A stretch of 64,000 bases of DNA. It comes from Paenibacillus sp. JZ16 (GTDB taxonomy: Bacteria; Bacillota; Bacilli; Paenibacillales; Paenibacillaceae). The DNA lies in assembly GCF_015326965.1 (NCBI RefSeq), contig NZ_CP017659.1:7205001-7269000 (forward strand), written 5' to 3'. A model generated the notes under the pieces. The model was not told the origin of the DNA. It was given only the letters and a program-made list of their open reading frames with translations, and did not search any database. Position 1 is the first letter of the stretch. Every line of letters begins with the position of its first letter. The position numbers and the translations under genes were made by a program. This document shows, piece by piece, positions 36,071 through 44,623 of the stretch.

Positions 36071-36532
36071 TCATAAGAAACGAATATTGATATCATGAAA
36101 TCGGCCAGTAGACATTTTAGGCATCTTAATTTGTAAAGTGGACTGTTTATAGGTCGCAATGCTTTGTGCAGGAAGAATGGGGACGGGCAAGACGATGGTC
36201 TGGCTTTGATCTTTTGGCAAACCGTGGATTTTGATCTGTGTTCGATTAAGTTTAATCCATAAATTTTCCGGATGGACACGTTTGGGTACATAGCATTTCA
36301 CAACCAGAAAGTTATGCGTATCAAAAGTTTCGTATCGAAGCGTATAGGGGTTAGGCAGCATTTCATTTCCGGCCGTTGCTTGTCTTATCGTATCCTTCAC
36401 ATAATCTTCAATGACGGTTGGATCCAGCTGAAAATCCTCATTGAGGTCATTAAGATCCTTGAATGGAAAGGAACTGTTGTTGAAAAAAGAGTCCTTCGAT
36501 AACCATTCAGGGCGCTTGGATCTTGAGTTCAC
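36071..36532 (-). CDS. Hsp20-fold spore protein, GerT-like
   Basis: 153 residues. The C-terminal part (about 70-153) has an alpha-crystallin/Hsp20-like beta sandwich: YETFDTHNFLVVKCYVPKRV, PENLWIKLNRTQIKIHGL and STLQIKMPK. It resembles GerT, a coat-associated germination protein of B. cereus, though this is a family-level call. GTG start with GAAGGAGGG upstream. It is divergent from the gerP genes, and a sigma-K-like promoter faces each way between them, so both are likely made in the mother cell late in sporulation. Confidence 0.7.
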   Translation of the reverse strand: MNSRSKRPEWLSKDSFFNNSSFPFKDLNDLNEDFQLDPTVIEDYVKDTIRQATAGNEMLPNPYTLRYETFDTHNFLVVKCYVPKRVHPENLWIKLNRTQIKIHGLPKDQSQTIVLPVPILPAQSIATYKQSTLQIKMPKMSTGRFHDINIRFL

Positions 36533-36560
36533 TAGATATCCCTCCTTCGTTCTGTAATTT

Positions 36561-36588
36561 CATTGTATGGGCGAAGGAAGGTTAGAGT
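36561..36588 (-). promoter_or_regulatory. sigma-K-like promoter for the GerT-like gene
   Basis: On the minus strand, CATACAATG (36561-36569) matches the CATA-NNN-TA -10 consensus in all but the last base. AC lies 17 bases upstream (36587-36588). Confidence 0.45.
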
Positions 36589-36589
36589 G

Positions 36590-36617
36590 ACATCTGGGCA
36601 TCCAACCACATAGAATA
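36590..36617 (+). promoter_or_regulatory. sigma-K-type promoter for gerP
   Basis: CATAGAATA (36609-36617) is an exact CATA-NNN-TA -10, with AC (36590-36591) 17 bases upstream. gerP is sigma-K dependent in Bacillus. Confidence 0.6.
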
Positions 36618-36654
36618 AATCCAAGCGTATGATTTTGAATGAAGAGGTGGAATT

Positions 36655-36876
36655 GTGGTTTCGATTATCGGCAATATGAAGATTGTTAACGTGGGCCCCA
36701 GTTCTACGGTCTTGGTTGGAAATACAGGCGTCATTGATTTAAACAGCTCCACAAAAACGTATTCCGGCGCCAACTCGTTCAACACCGGTGACAATATTGG
36801 CACGAATATTGCAAACAACCAGGCCAACAGCTTGAACACCATTGATCCGGACCTGATTGATTCGGCTAATGCTTAA
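36655..36876 (+). CDS. gerPA: spore germination protein GerPA/GerPF-like
   Basis: 73 residues. The family core is seen in IIGNMKIVNVGPSSTVLVGNTGVIDLNSSTKTYSGANSFNTGDN, with a polar Asn-rich tail. GerP proteins lie in the inner coat and help germinants cross it. The GTG start has AGAGGTGG upstream. GerPA and GerPF belong to one family, so its letter is given from position. First of five gerP genes on this strand. Confidence 0.78.
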   Translation: MVSIIGNMKIVNVGPSSTVLVGNTGVIDLNSSTKTYSGANSFNTGDNIGTNIANNQANSLNTIDPDLIDSANA

Positions 36877-36897
36877 TTAAGGTTGTTGTGATCCACT

Positions 36898-37125
36898 GTG
36901 AATCTAACGGTACATCAATGTATTAACATACAGCAGCTTCGGGTTGAGGCGGTAACGAATTCTTCGGTGCTGCAGATTGGGACCGCTGGAGAGATCCGGG
37001 CATTGTCCAATATTTATAATACGGGTGGATTTACAGGCCCTGCCCCTGAATTTGAGCCTCAGCCTAATAACAATCCCCTGGTTCCTCTACCTGCTCCGAC
37101 TGAAGGACTGTATAGACAAGAATGA
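36898..37125 (+). CDS. gerPB: spore germination protein GerPB-like
   Basis: 75 residues: NLTVHQCINIQQLRVEAVTNSSVLQIGTAGEIRALSNIYNTGGF followed by a Pro-rich tail (EFEPQPNNNPLVPLPAP). The SVLQIGTAG segment is the GerP-type strand shared with GerPA, GerPD and GerPE in this cluster. GTG start with a weak site (GGTTGTTGTGATC), so it is probably coupled to the gene before it, 21 bases upstream. Confidence 0.75.
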   Translation: MNLTVHQCINIQQLRVEAVTNSSVLQIGTAGEIRALSNIYNTGGFTGPAPEFEPQPNNNPLVPLPAPTEGLYRQE

Positions 37126-37172
37126 GGTGAATGGCCTGCGCATAGATTGTATAGGAGCAGGGAGGCGGTTCC

Positions 37173-37793
37173 ATGTACGATTATTATATACAGCAATTGT
37201 TCCATATTCTTCATACCCAGTCAGAGCAGCTGAGTAGAATGGAACAAATGCTGAAGGAAATGCGCAGTGAAGTAGATCGATTAAGACAGGGAAGCGAGAA
37301 AACGATAGATCGGGTGGAATATAATTTTGATTTATTGAAAATTGAAAAGTTGGAAGGCACTTTAAATATTGGACTGATGCCAAAGGATGGGCAGTCCCTG
37401 GACGATATTACCGTGAATGGTCAGCCGCCGTTAGAACTGTCCCAGTCGGGATATTCGGGCGGCGAACTGTACTCGAACATCTATCAGAATGTATCACGTT
37501 ATCTAGAAGATACAGTACCCGAGCAGATCGAGCGCATGATTCCCGAAGCCCATCTTGTGCTTGGTGATGAATATGCTGCCGTTATTATTGAAGATGTGCG
37601 CAAACAACTCGGTGACCGAATTACGGTGTATTTGAAGCAATATCAAACGAACAGGGAAACCATGAACCCGCAAGAGGTAGAGCAATCGATCATCAAACAA
37701 ATGAAGAGTGAGATCGCTTCGGCAGTTGAGCAGCACCTTCTTAATTTGCAACGAGGGAAGTGGCATTCAAATGAAAATGACAGTCGTCAATAA
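37173..37793 (+). CDS. gerPC: spore germination protein GerPC
   Basis: 206 residues. An N-terminal coiled coil (about 5-45, QLFHILHTQSEQLSRMEQMLKEM..) leads to a mixed domain with YNFDLLKIEKLEGTLNIGLMP and QSLDDITVNG, then a helical C-terminal region rich in Gln/Glu. This is the GerPC layout. GGGAGGCGG lies before the ATG. It overlaps gerPD by 23 bases. GerPC is the structural member best studied in the operon. Confidence 0.85.
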   Translation: MYDYYIQQLFHILHTQSEQLSRMEQMLKEMRSEVDRLRQGSEKTIDRVEYNFDLLKIEKLEGTLNIGLMPKDGQSLDDITVNGQPPLELSQSGYSGGELYSNIYQNVSRYLEDTVPEQIERMIPEAHLVLGDEYAAVIIEDVRKQLGDRITVYLKQYQTNRETMNPQEVEQSIIKQMKSEIASAVEQHLLNLQRGKWHSNENDSRQ

Positions 37794-37956
37794 AGAGCTC
37801 CAGGTTGGTTCGATCCGCATTACGGCGATCTCAAGCTCGTCCGTACTGTTGATTGGAGATACCCATGTGATTAATAGCTCCTCCATGTATGATACACCTT
37901 CCGAATCACTGCAGATCAGCCCGCTTGTTCCGTTATCCCCGGGTTCCGCACCATGA
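37771..37956 (+). CDS. gerPD: spore germination protein GerPD
   Basis: 61 residues: MKMTVVNKELQVGSIRITAI followed by SSSSVLLIGDTHVINSSSMYDTP, the short GerP strand motif. ATG at 37771 lies inside the end of gerPC and has GAGGGAAGTGG upstream; a longer frame from 37708 is not supported. It overlaps gerPE by four bases (ATGA). Confidence 0.82.
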   Translation: MKMTVVNKELQVGSIRITAISSSSVLLIGDTHVINSSSMYDTPSESLQISPLVPLSPGSAP

Positions 37957-38381
37957 AACGTCATTCACATGTTGATCACATGTATATCATCAATATTTCA
38001 GATAGTTCAGCATGTATATGCGGTGAATCGGGACATATCGATGCCAATACACGCGCATTGGCGGTTCAGCGGCAGGTGCCGGTGTTTTTTGAAGACGAGG
38101 GAGATTATGAGGATTACTCGATATTTTCCCGATCCATACCCACATGGTCGCCGCAATCAGACGTAGAACTAAACATTATACAAGACCATAAGAAGATTCA
38201 TGTGGGATGTATCGATATTATAGCGACTGCATCTGCGTCGGTTGTACAGGTGGGTCCGAACGATACCATGGATTTGGAATCCAGGGTGAAGGCAATCAGA
38301 CATTTTATTACGGGCGCGCCCGAGTATTTAAAGGATTATAAGGGAGTCATTGTCAAAAAGAATTTGGTGAAGAAGGAATAA
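37953..38381 (+). CDS. gerPE: spore germination protein GerPE
   Basis: 142 residues with two GerP-type strand repeats: MYIINISDSSACICGESGHIDANTRALAVQRQVPVFFEDEGDY and, near 85, KIHVGCIDIIATASASVVQVGPNDTMDLESRVKAIRHF are read as its N- and C-terminal halves. The start overlaps the gerPD stop. It is the last gene of the cluster. The next genes are not GerPF, so the usual sixth gene is missing here or lies elsewhere. Confidence 0.82.
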   Translation: MKRHSHVDHMYIINISDSSACICGESGHIDANTRALAVQRQVPVFFEDEGDYEDYSIFSRSIPTWSPQSDVELNIIQDHKKIHVGCIDIIATASASVVQVGPNDTMDLESRVKAIRHFITGAPEYLKDYKGVIVKKNLVKKE

Positions 38382-38450
38382 TCTCAGTCGGTTCGAGATG
38401 AGACAGCTGATTCAAAATAGGTGATGTCTCATGGCCAATACGATATGTAC

Positions 38451-38487
38451 AAAACAGGAGGAGCATTATATGCGCCTCCTGTTTTTA
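38451..38487. terminator. bidirectional terminator
   Basis: AAAACAGGAGG pairs with CCTCCTGTTTT around a 13-base loop, followed by T-run. It ends gerP and the convergent tlp gene. Confidence 0.85.
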
Positions 38488-38501
38488 TGTTGATCTGTGG
38501 A

Positions 38502-38729
38502 TTATTCTCCTTGCTGATGAGCAGCTTCGTCTTTGATCTCTTCCCGGAAGCCGGAAATACTCTTTTCACGACGAGCATTACGATCTTGAATCTGTTCTTT
38601 CTCGCTTGCCGGAATTTCATCCCCAAACTCCTCGAGATAATCTTCGGCTTCACGGTAGTTTTCAATCGTTTTCTGGACCGCCTGCTGCAGATGCTCTACA
38701 TTGTCTTCGCGATTATCGGGTTTAGCCAT
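38502..38729 (-). CDS. tlp: small acid-soluble spore protein Tlp
   Basis: 75 residues: MAKPDNREDNVEHLQQAVQKTIENYREAEDYL and a charged end with EKEQIQDRNARREKSISGFREEIKDEA. These match the Tlp (thioredoxin-like) small acid-soluble proteins that are stored in the spore core; despite the name it has no thioredoxin fold. AGGAGGTGAAATGTC precedes the ATG. Such genes are usually under sigma-G; I could not place the promoter with confidence. Confidence 0.88.
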   Translation of the reverse strand: MAKPDNREDNVEHLQQAVQKTIENYREAEDYLEEFGDEIPASEKEQIQDRNARREKSISGFREEIKDEAAHQQGE

Positions 38730-38892
38730 GACATTTCACCTCCTTAAATTCAACTGCCTTGCTAAAATTACACACCTCAAATAGTTTTCCATCATAAAAA
38801 CATCCTTATGCATATGAGACTGACACTATCAAAAAAGCTACAGTATTGTAAATTTTGCAAGTCAGTTCTTTACATTTCTGTTGGACGGAATA

Positions 38893-38901
38893 TGTTATAA
38901 T
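38893..38901 (+). promoter_or_regulatory. extended -10 promoter of the Asp-box lipoprotein gene
   Basis: TGTTATAAT (38893-38901) is an exact extended -10 with a weak -35. The start codon is about 50 bases downstream. Confidence 0.55.
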
Positions 38902-38953
38902 GTCGAAAAAGCAGACTTGCAGCATGACATCGAAATAAGAGGAGGAAGAATTC

Positions 38954-40249
38954 TTGAGATCAAGTCGTTTTATAGTCTGGCTCAGTATGCTAATGATGAT
39001 GGCATTCATGTTAGCAGCCTGTACCTCAGAACCGATAAAACAACAGCAAACTTCTACAGTAGAAGGCCCTCCTGAATCGGTTGAAGATGAAGAAGAAGGT
39101 CAGACCATTACACTAGTAACGCCGGATACGGCGATGAAAGCACCCGAGGAAAAAAGCAAATATCAGATACATACACGGTTGACGGATTTCCAACTCTTGA
39201 ATGAGTCAACGGGGATTGCTTGGGGGATAACGAACACGGAATTACGTCTGTATCAGACTCAGGATTATGGCGAAACGTGGGTTGATATCTCTCCATCCTC
39301 CAATGTACAGTTCGTTGATAAGCTGGAGTATGGGAAAGACATCGTGTTTACGGATAAAAAACATGGTTGGATTATACGCAACAAGCAGAGATCAGCCGAA
39401 ACGATCCTGCTCAATACGACGGACGGGGGAGATACCTGGAAGCTTTCTTCGCTGCCGGAGACGGGTGTCGTCACGGCCATGTCCTTCGTTTCGTCTCAGC
39501 AGGGATGGATTATGGCGAAAGGCGATCTATCCCGGGGCTCTGAGGAGAAGTCGCTATTTCGAACCAGTAATAATGGCGGGTTATGGGAAGAGGTCATGCA
39601 GAATACGGAGTATCCTACATCCCGTGTTCCCGGCAGCGTGATTCCACGAACAGGGTCCATCATCGGCTTAACCTTCACGGATTCGCTTGTCGGATTTGCG
39701 ACCATCCGTGAAATGCAATCCTCCAAACTGTATATTACCCGTGATGGAGGCCAGAAGTGGAAGTCCTCCGGACAGATATTTAAGAGCAAGCTGCTGGATC
39801 GGTGCGGTTCGATCTTTGCCGGCGCCCCCAAGTTTCTGGGCAGAGGAAGTAACGGAAGCGAGGTTTATATACCGGTTACCTGCGTGAAGGATGATCAGGC
39901 AAGCTATTTGGGTTACTTTACGGCCGACACGGGGAAATCATGGAATTTGGTGTCATTCCCCATGACGGGTGATACCGGCAAGGGCTCCATTCAGCCTGTT
40001 TTCCGCCGGCTTCATGACGGGTGGAGAATGGTGAACGGTATTGTTTATCATACGAATGATATGGGCAAGACCTGGAAGCCATTTCCGAGAAGCAAGCTCC
40101 TGAACGATAATCTCGCCAAATATCCGAACGTGGTGAAACTGCAATTTACATCGTCTGATGTCGGTTGGATGCTGATTGAAACAACGGACAAGAATCGATC
40201 GCGACTAATGAAAAGCAGTGACGGTGGGGAAACCTGGCAGGGTCTATAG
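38954..40249 (+). CDS. lipoprotein with Asp-box (BNR/Ycf48-like) repeats
   Basis: 431 residues. Lipoprotein signal ends MLAACTSEP. An acidic linker (about 40-55) leads to a likely seven-bladed beta-propeller: seven Asp-box motifs are visible, including QDYGETW, TDGGDTW, SNNGGLW, RDGGQKW, ADTGKSW, NDMGKTW and SDGGETW. Such domains occur in sialidases and in Ycf48. No catalytic residues are recognised, so it is probably a binding or assembly protein on the cell surface. TTG start with AAGAGGAGGAAG upstream. The three Cys in the middle could form a disulfide. Confidence 0.82.
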   Translation: MRSSRFIVWLSMLMMMAFMLAACTSEPIKQQQTSTVEGPPESVEDEEEGQTITLVTPDTAMKAPEEKSKYQIHTRLTDFQLLNESTGIAWGITNTELRLYQTQDYGETWVDISPSSNVQFVDKLEYGKDIVFTDKKHGWIIRNKQRSAETILLNTTDGGDTWKLSSLPETGVVTAMSFVSSQQGWIMAKGDLSRGSEEKSLFRTSNNGGLWEEVMQNTEYPTSRVPGSVIPRTGSIIGLTFTDSLVGFATIREMQSSKLYITRDGGQKWKSSGQIFKSKLLDRCGSIFAGAPKFLGRGSNGSEVYIPVTCVKDDQASYLGYFTADTGKSWNLVSFPMTGDTGKGSIQPVFRRLHDGWRMVNGIVYHTNDMGKTWKPFPRSKLLNDNLAKYPNVVKLQFTSSDVGWMLIETTDKNRSRLMKSSDGGETWQGL

Positions 40250-40296
40250 ATTGTGGCGAGAATACGTGTTTGAATATGCCAATAAAAAGACCAGAT

Positions 40297-40349
40297 TAAA
40301 AAAGCTTTATCAACCGCGACTTTATCAGTTTTGATAAAGCTTTTTTTCG
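40297..40349 (+). terminator. rho-independent terminator
   Basis: AAAAAAGCTTTATCAA pairs with TTGATAAAGCTTTTTT, followed by T-run. Confidence 0.85.
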
Positions 40350-40447
40350 GTTTATTTTGTGAAATTAATCACAAACATTAACCTCCATGTATGCTACTAT
40401 AAAGATGTAATCAGATACTCCAAATTGTTTAGAAGGGGACGATCCTC

Positions 40448-40630
40448 ATGCATACCGATCAAATGACGATTAACTTCCTCCGCCTTTGCTACCATTGTGA
40501 TGATGCATGTTTATGCGACACCGAGGAGCAGTGTCTGGCTTGCTGGAATGAGCAGGAAATGACACCAGAGGAGCATGAAATGACAGGACAAGAAGAAACG
40601 ATGAAATGGATGAGATTGGCTTACGATTGA
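40448..40630 (+). CDS. small Cys-rich protein of unknown function
   Basis: 60 residues: six Cys in the N-terminal half (CYHCDDACLCDTEEQCLACW), then an acidic tail (EMTPEEHEMTGQEETMKW). The ordering C-x2-C-x3-C-x-C-x6-C-x2-C could hold zinc or another metal. ATG with AGAAGGGGACGATCC upstream supports translation. TACTATAAAG lies upstream. It stands alone; a terminator-like hairpin follows at 40694. I do not recognise the family. Confidence 0.55.
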   Translation: MHTDQMTINFLRLCYHCDDACLCDTEEQCLACWNEQEMTPEEHEMTGQEETMKWMRLAYD

Positions 40631-40693
40631 ATAATGATGACAAAGATGACCATGAAGAGTATGAATGGAAGCGGACGTTCTAGTCTTCGCGAA

Positions 40694-40732
40694 GAAGCTG
40701 ATGACTGGTTAAGTGCAGACATCGGCTTTTTT
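40694..40732 (+). terminator. probable terminator
   Basis: AAGCTGATG pairs with CATCGGCTT (one G-U pair), followed by TTTTTT. Between 40631 and 40852 I saw no convincing gene. Confidence 0.55.
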
Positions 40733-40852
40733 GGTGCTCCCAGAAAAGGACAAGTTCTTTAAAATTTCAATCAAACTTTCCATGAGCTATGAGTTAAATT
40801 GTCCGAAATAAAGCATATACATATTTCAAGACAAGGTGGAGGGGGGAGCCGT

Positions 40853-41269
40853 ATGGGATCGGGGTCAGTTTGGATGTTCGATTTTTTCGGCAGCGTTATG
40901 CCCGTGTTTTTCATCGTCGTCATCGGGATCATTCTGCTGTCGGCCGGTAAGGGAATCTTGCAATGGAGTCAGAATAACCGACAGCCTTTGCTATCGGTCG
41001 ATTCCAAGATTGTGAGCAAACGAACGGAAGTGAAACATACGCAGCAGACGGATGATACGATGTCGAGCCGCACTCGTACCACCTATTATCTGACCTTTGA
41101 AGTGGAGAGCGGAGACCGCATGGAGTTTGTTGTAAATGGGGAGGAATTCGGCATGTGCGCGGAAGGAGACGAGGGACTGCTGCGTTTCCAGGGAACCCGG
41201 TACTACGGATTCGTTAGGCACCCTAGAGCGAATCTTAGCGTGGTCCGCGGTTATGACCATCCTAAATAA
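40853..41269 (+). CDS. DUF2500-family membrane protein
   Basis: About 138 residues. One membrane helix near the N-terminus (VMPVFFIVVIGIILLSAG) and a C-terminal beta domain (RQPLLSVDSKIVSKRTEV, TYYLTFEVESGDRMEFVVNGEEFGMCAEGDEGLLRFQGTRYYGF, split here by a Ser/Arg stretch). This fits DUF2500. ATG at 40853 has GGAGGGGGGAG upstream; a TTG at 40799 would add 18 residues without a site. Function unknown. Confidence 0.8.
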   Translation: MGSGSVWMFDFFGSVMPVFFIVVIGIILLSAGKGILQWSQNNRQPLLSVDSKIVSKRTEVKHTQQTDDTMSSRTRTTYYLTFEVESGDRMEFVVNGEEFGMCAEGDEGLLRFQGTRYYGFVRHPRANLSVVRGYDHPK

Positions 41270-41336
41270 GAGACGGGCTTAATTTTATATACGCCTTCTC
41301 CTGTGGTATATAATGAAGGAGAAGGAGGGGCGGCAT

Positions 41337-42086
41337 ATGAAATTTCAGGATAAAACGGTCGTAATAACGGGCTCTGCCCATGGGATTGGCCGCGGATTGG
41401 CTGAGGCTTATGCTCTAAGCGGAGCTCGAGTGATATTAAGCGATGTACATGAAGAACAGGGCAGCCTGGCGGCAAATGCCTTGCAGGAACAAGGATTGAA
41501 CGCGGTCTTCACCCCTTGCGATGTAAGGAAGGAAGAAGATATTAAACGCCTGATGAACCAAGCCGTCCAATATGCCGGCACCATCGATATTTTGATTAAT
41601 AATGCCGGGGTCTCCCGTTGGAAATCGCCATATGAGCTAACGGTTGAAGACTGGGACGATGTGATCAACACGAATGCCCGAAGCTGTTTTTTGGCAACGC
41701 GCGAAGCGGCGGTACATATGAAAAAAGCTGGGAATGGCGGGGCTATCGTCAATATGTCATCCACGCGTTCGATCATGTCCGAGCCGAATTCGGAGGCTTA
41801 TGCAGCTTCCAAAGGAGCCATTGTCGCATTGAGCCATGCCATGGCCGTAAGCCTGGGGCCCGATGGAATTCGGGTGAATTGTATAAGTCCGGGGTGGATT
41901 GAAACGGGAAACTATGATGAGCTTCGTACAGCGGATCATAAGCAGCACCCAGCTGGACGGGTAGGAACCCCAGCTGATATCGCCAAAGCCTGCTTTTATT
42001 TTACCGATCCGGATAATGATTTTGTCACAGGGACCCATCTGGTTGTGGATGGCGGCATGACCCGCAAAATGATATATGAGCCTTAG
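41337..42086 (+). CDS. short-chain dehydrogenase/reductase, glucose dehydrogenase-like
   Basis: 249 residues. TGSAHGIGRGLAEAY cofactor loop (about 11-25), CDVRKEEDI, NNAG near 85, VNMSSTRS (catalytic Ser), YAASKGAIVALSHAMAVSLGPDGIRVNCISPGWIET (Tyr and Lys), and TGTHLVVDGGMT. A conserved Asp after strand 2 (ILSDVHEE) points to NAD(H). AAGGAGGGG lies upstream. Its true substrate is not evident. It is followed by a weak hairpin. Confidence 0.87.
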   Translation: MKFQDKTVVITGSAHGIGRGLAEAYALSGARVILSDVHEEQGSLAANALQEQGLNAVFTPCDVRKEEDIKRLMNQAVQYAGTIDILINNAGVSRWKSPYELTVEDWDDVINTNARSCFLATREAAVHMKKAGNGGAIVNMSSTRSIMSEPNSEAYAASKGAIVALSHAMAVSLGPDGIRVNCISPGWIETGNYDELRTADHKQHPAGRVGTPADIAKACFYFTDPDNDFVTGTHLVVDGGMTRKMIYEP

Positions 42087-42101
42087 TTCATCTGAATATC
42101 T

Positions 42102-42132
42102 AGAGCGTCTTCCCATGGAAGGCGCTCTTCTT
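42102..42132 (+). terminator. hairpin after the SDR gene
   Basis: AGAGCGTCTTCC pairs with GGAAGGCGCTCT (one G-U) with a tight CAT loop. The T-tract is poor. Confidence 0.5.
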
Positions 42133-42289
42133 CGTGATAGTCATGGGGCCGATACTCTCGTATATGATACAAATTCGTGATGCATTAACATTTTTGAAGA
42201 AAACCTGTTCATGATAAATAAAAACAGTATGATGTAATTAATGTAAGTATGAAGAAGGTCACATCTAAAGAATGGGAAGGAATGTGGGT

Positions 42290-44623
42290 ATGGGGAAATT
42301 GAAGACAACCAGTGCAAAAAATGAACGTTCCAATCGAGTGTCCGTGTTCGTTACACTGCTCATGTCCTATCTTGTGATACTGCTGATCCCGGTCATCGTG
42401 TTCTGGGGACTGTATACGCAAATCGAGCGGATAATGATCGAAAATGCCAACAACTCCAACATGGCACTGATCGAGCAGGCGAAGCAGGTGGTGGACAGCC
42501 GATTGGATGAAATGCATCTGATTTCCCGGAACATCACTTCGCATCCGCGGCTGGATGCGCTGCTAAAGGCAAGCTCCCCTCGAAATGGTACCGAGAACTA
42601 CAATTACTACACTTTCATGCAGGAAATGCAGCGATACCGTAACAGCAGCAGTTTTATTACCGATTTTTACGTATATTTACGGGAGAGCGATACGGTTCTC
42701 AGTCCCTCCTTAAAGACAACGTCTCGTGTCTTGTTCTCCGATATATACGGATATGAAAAATTAACCTATCAACAGTATCAAGCAGATATTCTGCACGGAA
42801 TCCACTTTAACCGGTATTTACCCGTGACCGAAGTTGGCAAAGGGTTGAATCAGAAACGCATGCTCACATATATGCAAACGCTTCCATTTGGTGAGAAAGC
42901 CAATCCCAAAGGCGCCCTTGTTATGCTGATTGAGGAGAGGCAGATCGCAGGATTGCTTGATGAGATTGTGAAAACAAACCACGGAACCATTTACATCAAG
43001 GATGCCAGCGGCCAAGTGATTCTGAGTGCCGGTGAACCCGAGGTTCACAGTACGGGTAAAACCGCGGATAATCCACGAGTGATGACGGTATCGACAAGAT
43101 CTGCCCGGAGCGGGTGGGAGTATGTATCGGCCGTGCCGGAAAAGGCGTTTATGGAAAAGGTCTATATGGTCAAGCGAATGGCCGTCGGCGTTCTGGCCAT
43201 CTGTCTTGTTGCTGGGATTGCGGCCTGTGCGTTCATGACCTACCGCGCGTATTTCCCTTTGCGTGACATTATCCGTTTCATCCGGCAATCTCATCCGGCT
43301 AAGGAGGGTAAGGTGCGTAACGAATATGATTTTATCAAATCGACGATGGCGGATTCCTTCGGTAAGCAGACGGAGATGAAGGAGCAATTGTCCAGGCAAA
43401 CACCGGTGATTCGGTCTAACTTTTTGCAGCGTTTATTGAAGGGAAACGTGGATACGGCGGATATGTCCGATCATGCTCTGGATTTCATGGGGATCTCGTT
43501 CCCGCATTCGAGTTTTGCGGTTGCCTTGATCGAGCTGAGGGATGCCAGCGGGTTCATACATAATGAGCGGGAAAGCGAATGGGCCCTGATCCGTTTTGTC
43601 ACCGGGAAGGTGGCGGAAGAAATTCATCCCTTTACCGCATATTCCGTGGAGCTGGAGAAGAACCTGGTTGCCATTATTCTAAACATGCCGGAACCGCTGC
43701 ATGATAAGGTCGACCAGCTGTACGATTGGGCAGAGCAAGTGAAGCTGGTGATTGAACAGCGCTTTAAATCCGATATCACGATCGGGATTAGCGAAATCCG
43801 TACAGGTCTTGGCTGTTTGGCGAGCGGTTACACCGAAAGCTTGAAGGCTTTGGAATATTCCATTTTTACTGCGTATAAACCGATTTTATTGTACGAGGAA
43901 ATGAAACAGAAAACGGAGGTGTATTATGATTTTCCCATTGAGACGGAAATCCAGCTCATTAACGCCATGAAAAGCGGGGATACGGATAAGGCGCAAGATA
44001 TCATCCAGTGTCTGTACCACAATAACTTCAACGGACAATCCATCTCACCTGAGCTCGGCAGACTCATGTTCGCTAACCTGCTCAGTACGATGTTCAAGCT
44101 GCTGAATGCTTTGAATTTGAAGTACGAGGATATATTCGGCGAGTCAGGCAAAACGCTTGAAGAAATTACGGAGGGGAGCACGGTTGAGGAGCTCTACCGG
44201 GAAGTGAAATGGATGTTCGGCAAGGTTTGTCTCTACGTAAAGGATCAAAGGGGCGATTCCTCTTCGCTGCTGCTTGAGAAAATCAAGAGATACATTGCGG
44301 ATCATCACGACGATGCCATGATCAGTCTGGCTTCCATTGCCGAGCAATTTGATATTACACCGCCGTATCTGTCGGCTTTCTTCAAGAAAAACAGCGGCAC
44401 CAATCTCACGGATTACCTGGCCAAGATTCGGATCGAGCGCTCCAAGGAAATGATGCGGGATGCCAAAAACACGATTTCGCACATTGCCCGTTCCGTCGGT
44501 TATACCAGTGACGTCGGTTTTATCCGGGTGTTTAAGAAATACGAAGGGATCACTCCGGGAAAATACAAGGAAACCCTGCATTCCCTATCATCGACCTTAA
44601 GAAATGATCATCTCAATTCTTAA
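42290..44623 (+). CDS. membrane-bound AraC-family regulator
   Basis: About 777 residues. TM1 (about 20-42, VTLLMSYLVILLIPVIVFWGL), an outside sensor domain of about 250 residues, TM2 (about 300-318, AVGVLAICLVAGIAACAFM), a cytosolic central region, and a C-terminal AraC HTH pair: LASIAEQFDITPPYLSAFFKKNSGTNLTDYL and ISHIARSVGYTSDVGFIRVFKKYEGITPGKYKE. This layout is common in paenibacilli beside LplABC-like transporters, which it likely activates. ATG at 42290 has GGGAAGG upstream; ATG at 42272 is an alternative. The binding-protein gene follows after 145 bases. Confidence 0.9.
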   Translation: MGKLKTTSAKNERSNRVSVFVTLLMSYLVILLIPVIVFWGLYTQIERIMIENANNSNMALIEQAKQVVDSRLDEMHLISRNITSHPRLDALLKASSPRNGTENYNYYTFMQEMQRYRNSSSFITDFYVYLRESDTVLSPSLKTTSRVLFSDIYGYEKLTYQQYQADILHGIHFNRYLPVTEVGKGLNQKRMLTYMQTLPFGEKANPKGALVMLIEERQIAGLLDEIVKTNHGTIYIKDASGQVILSAGEPEVHSTGKTADNPRVMTVSTRSARSGWEYVSAVPEKAFMEKVYMVKRMAVGVLAICLVAGIAACAFMTYRAYFPLRDIIRFIRQSHPAKEGKVRNEYDFIKSTMADSFGKQTEMKEQLSRQTPVIRSNFLQRLLKGNVDTADMSDHALDFMGISFPHSSFAVALIELRDASGFIHNERESEWALIRFVTGKVAEEIHPFTAYSVELEKNLVAIILNMPEPLHDKVDQLYDWAEQVKLVIEQRFKSDITIGISEIRTGLGCLASGYTESLKALEYSIFTAYKPILLYEEMKQKTEVYYDFPIETEIQLINAMKSGDTDKAQDIIQCLYHNNFNGQSISPELGRLMFANLLSTMFKLLNALNLKYEDIFGESGKTLEEITEGSTVEELYREVKWMFGKVCLYVKDQRGDSSSLLLEKIKRYIADHHDDAMISLASIAEQFDITPPYLSAFFKKNSGTNLTDYLAKIRIERSKEMMRDAKNTISHIARSVGYTSDVGFIRVFKKYEGITPGKYKETLHSLSSTLRNDHLNS

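Noticed and set aside
40633..40761. A 42-codon frame starting with ATGATG after the Cys-rich ORF.
   Set aside because: No ribosome site, and it runs through a probable terminator hairpin.
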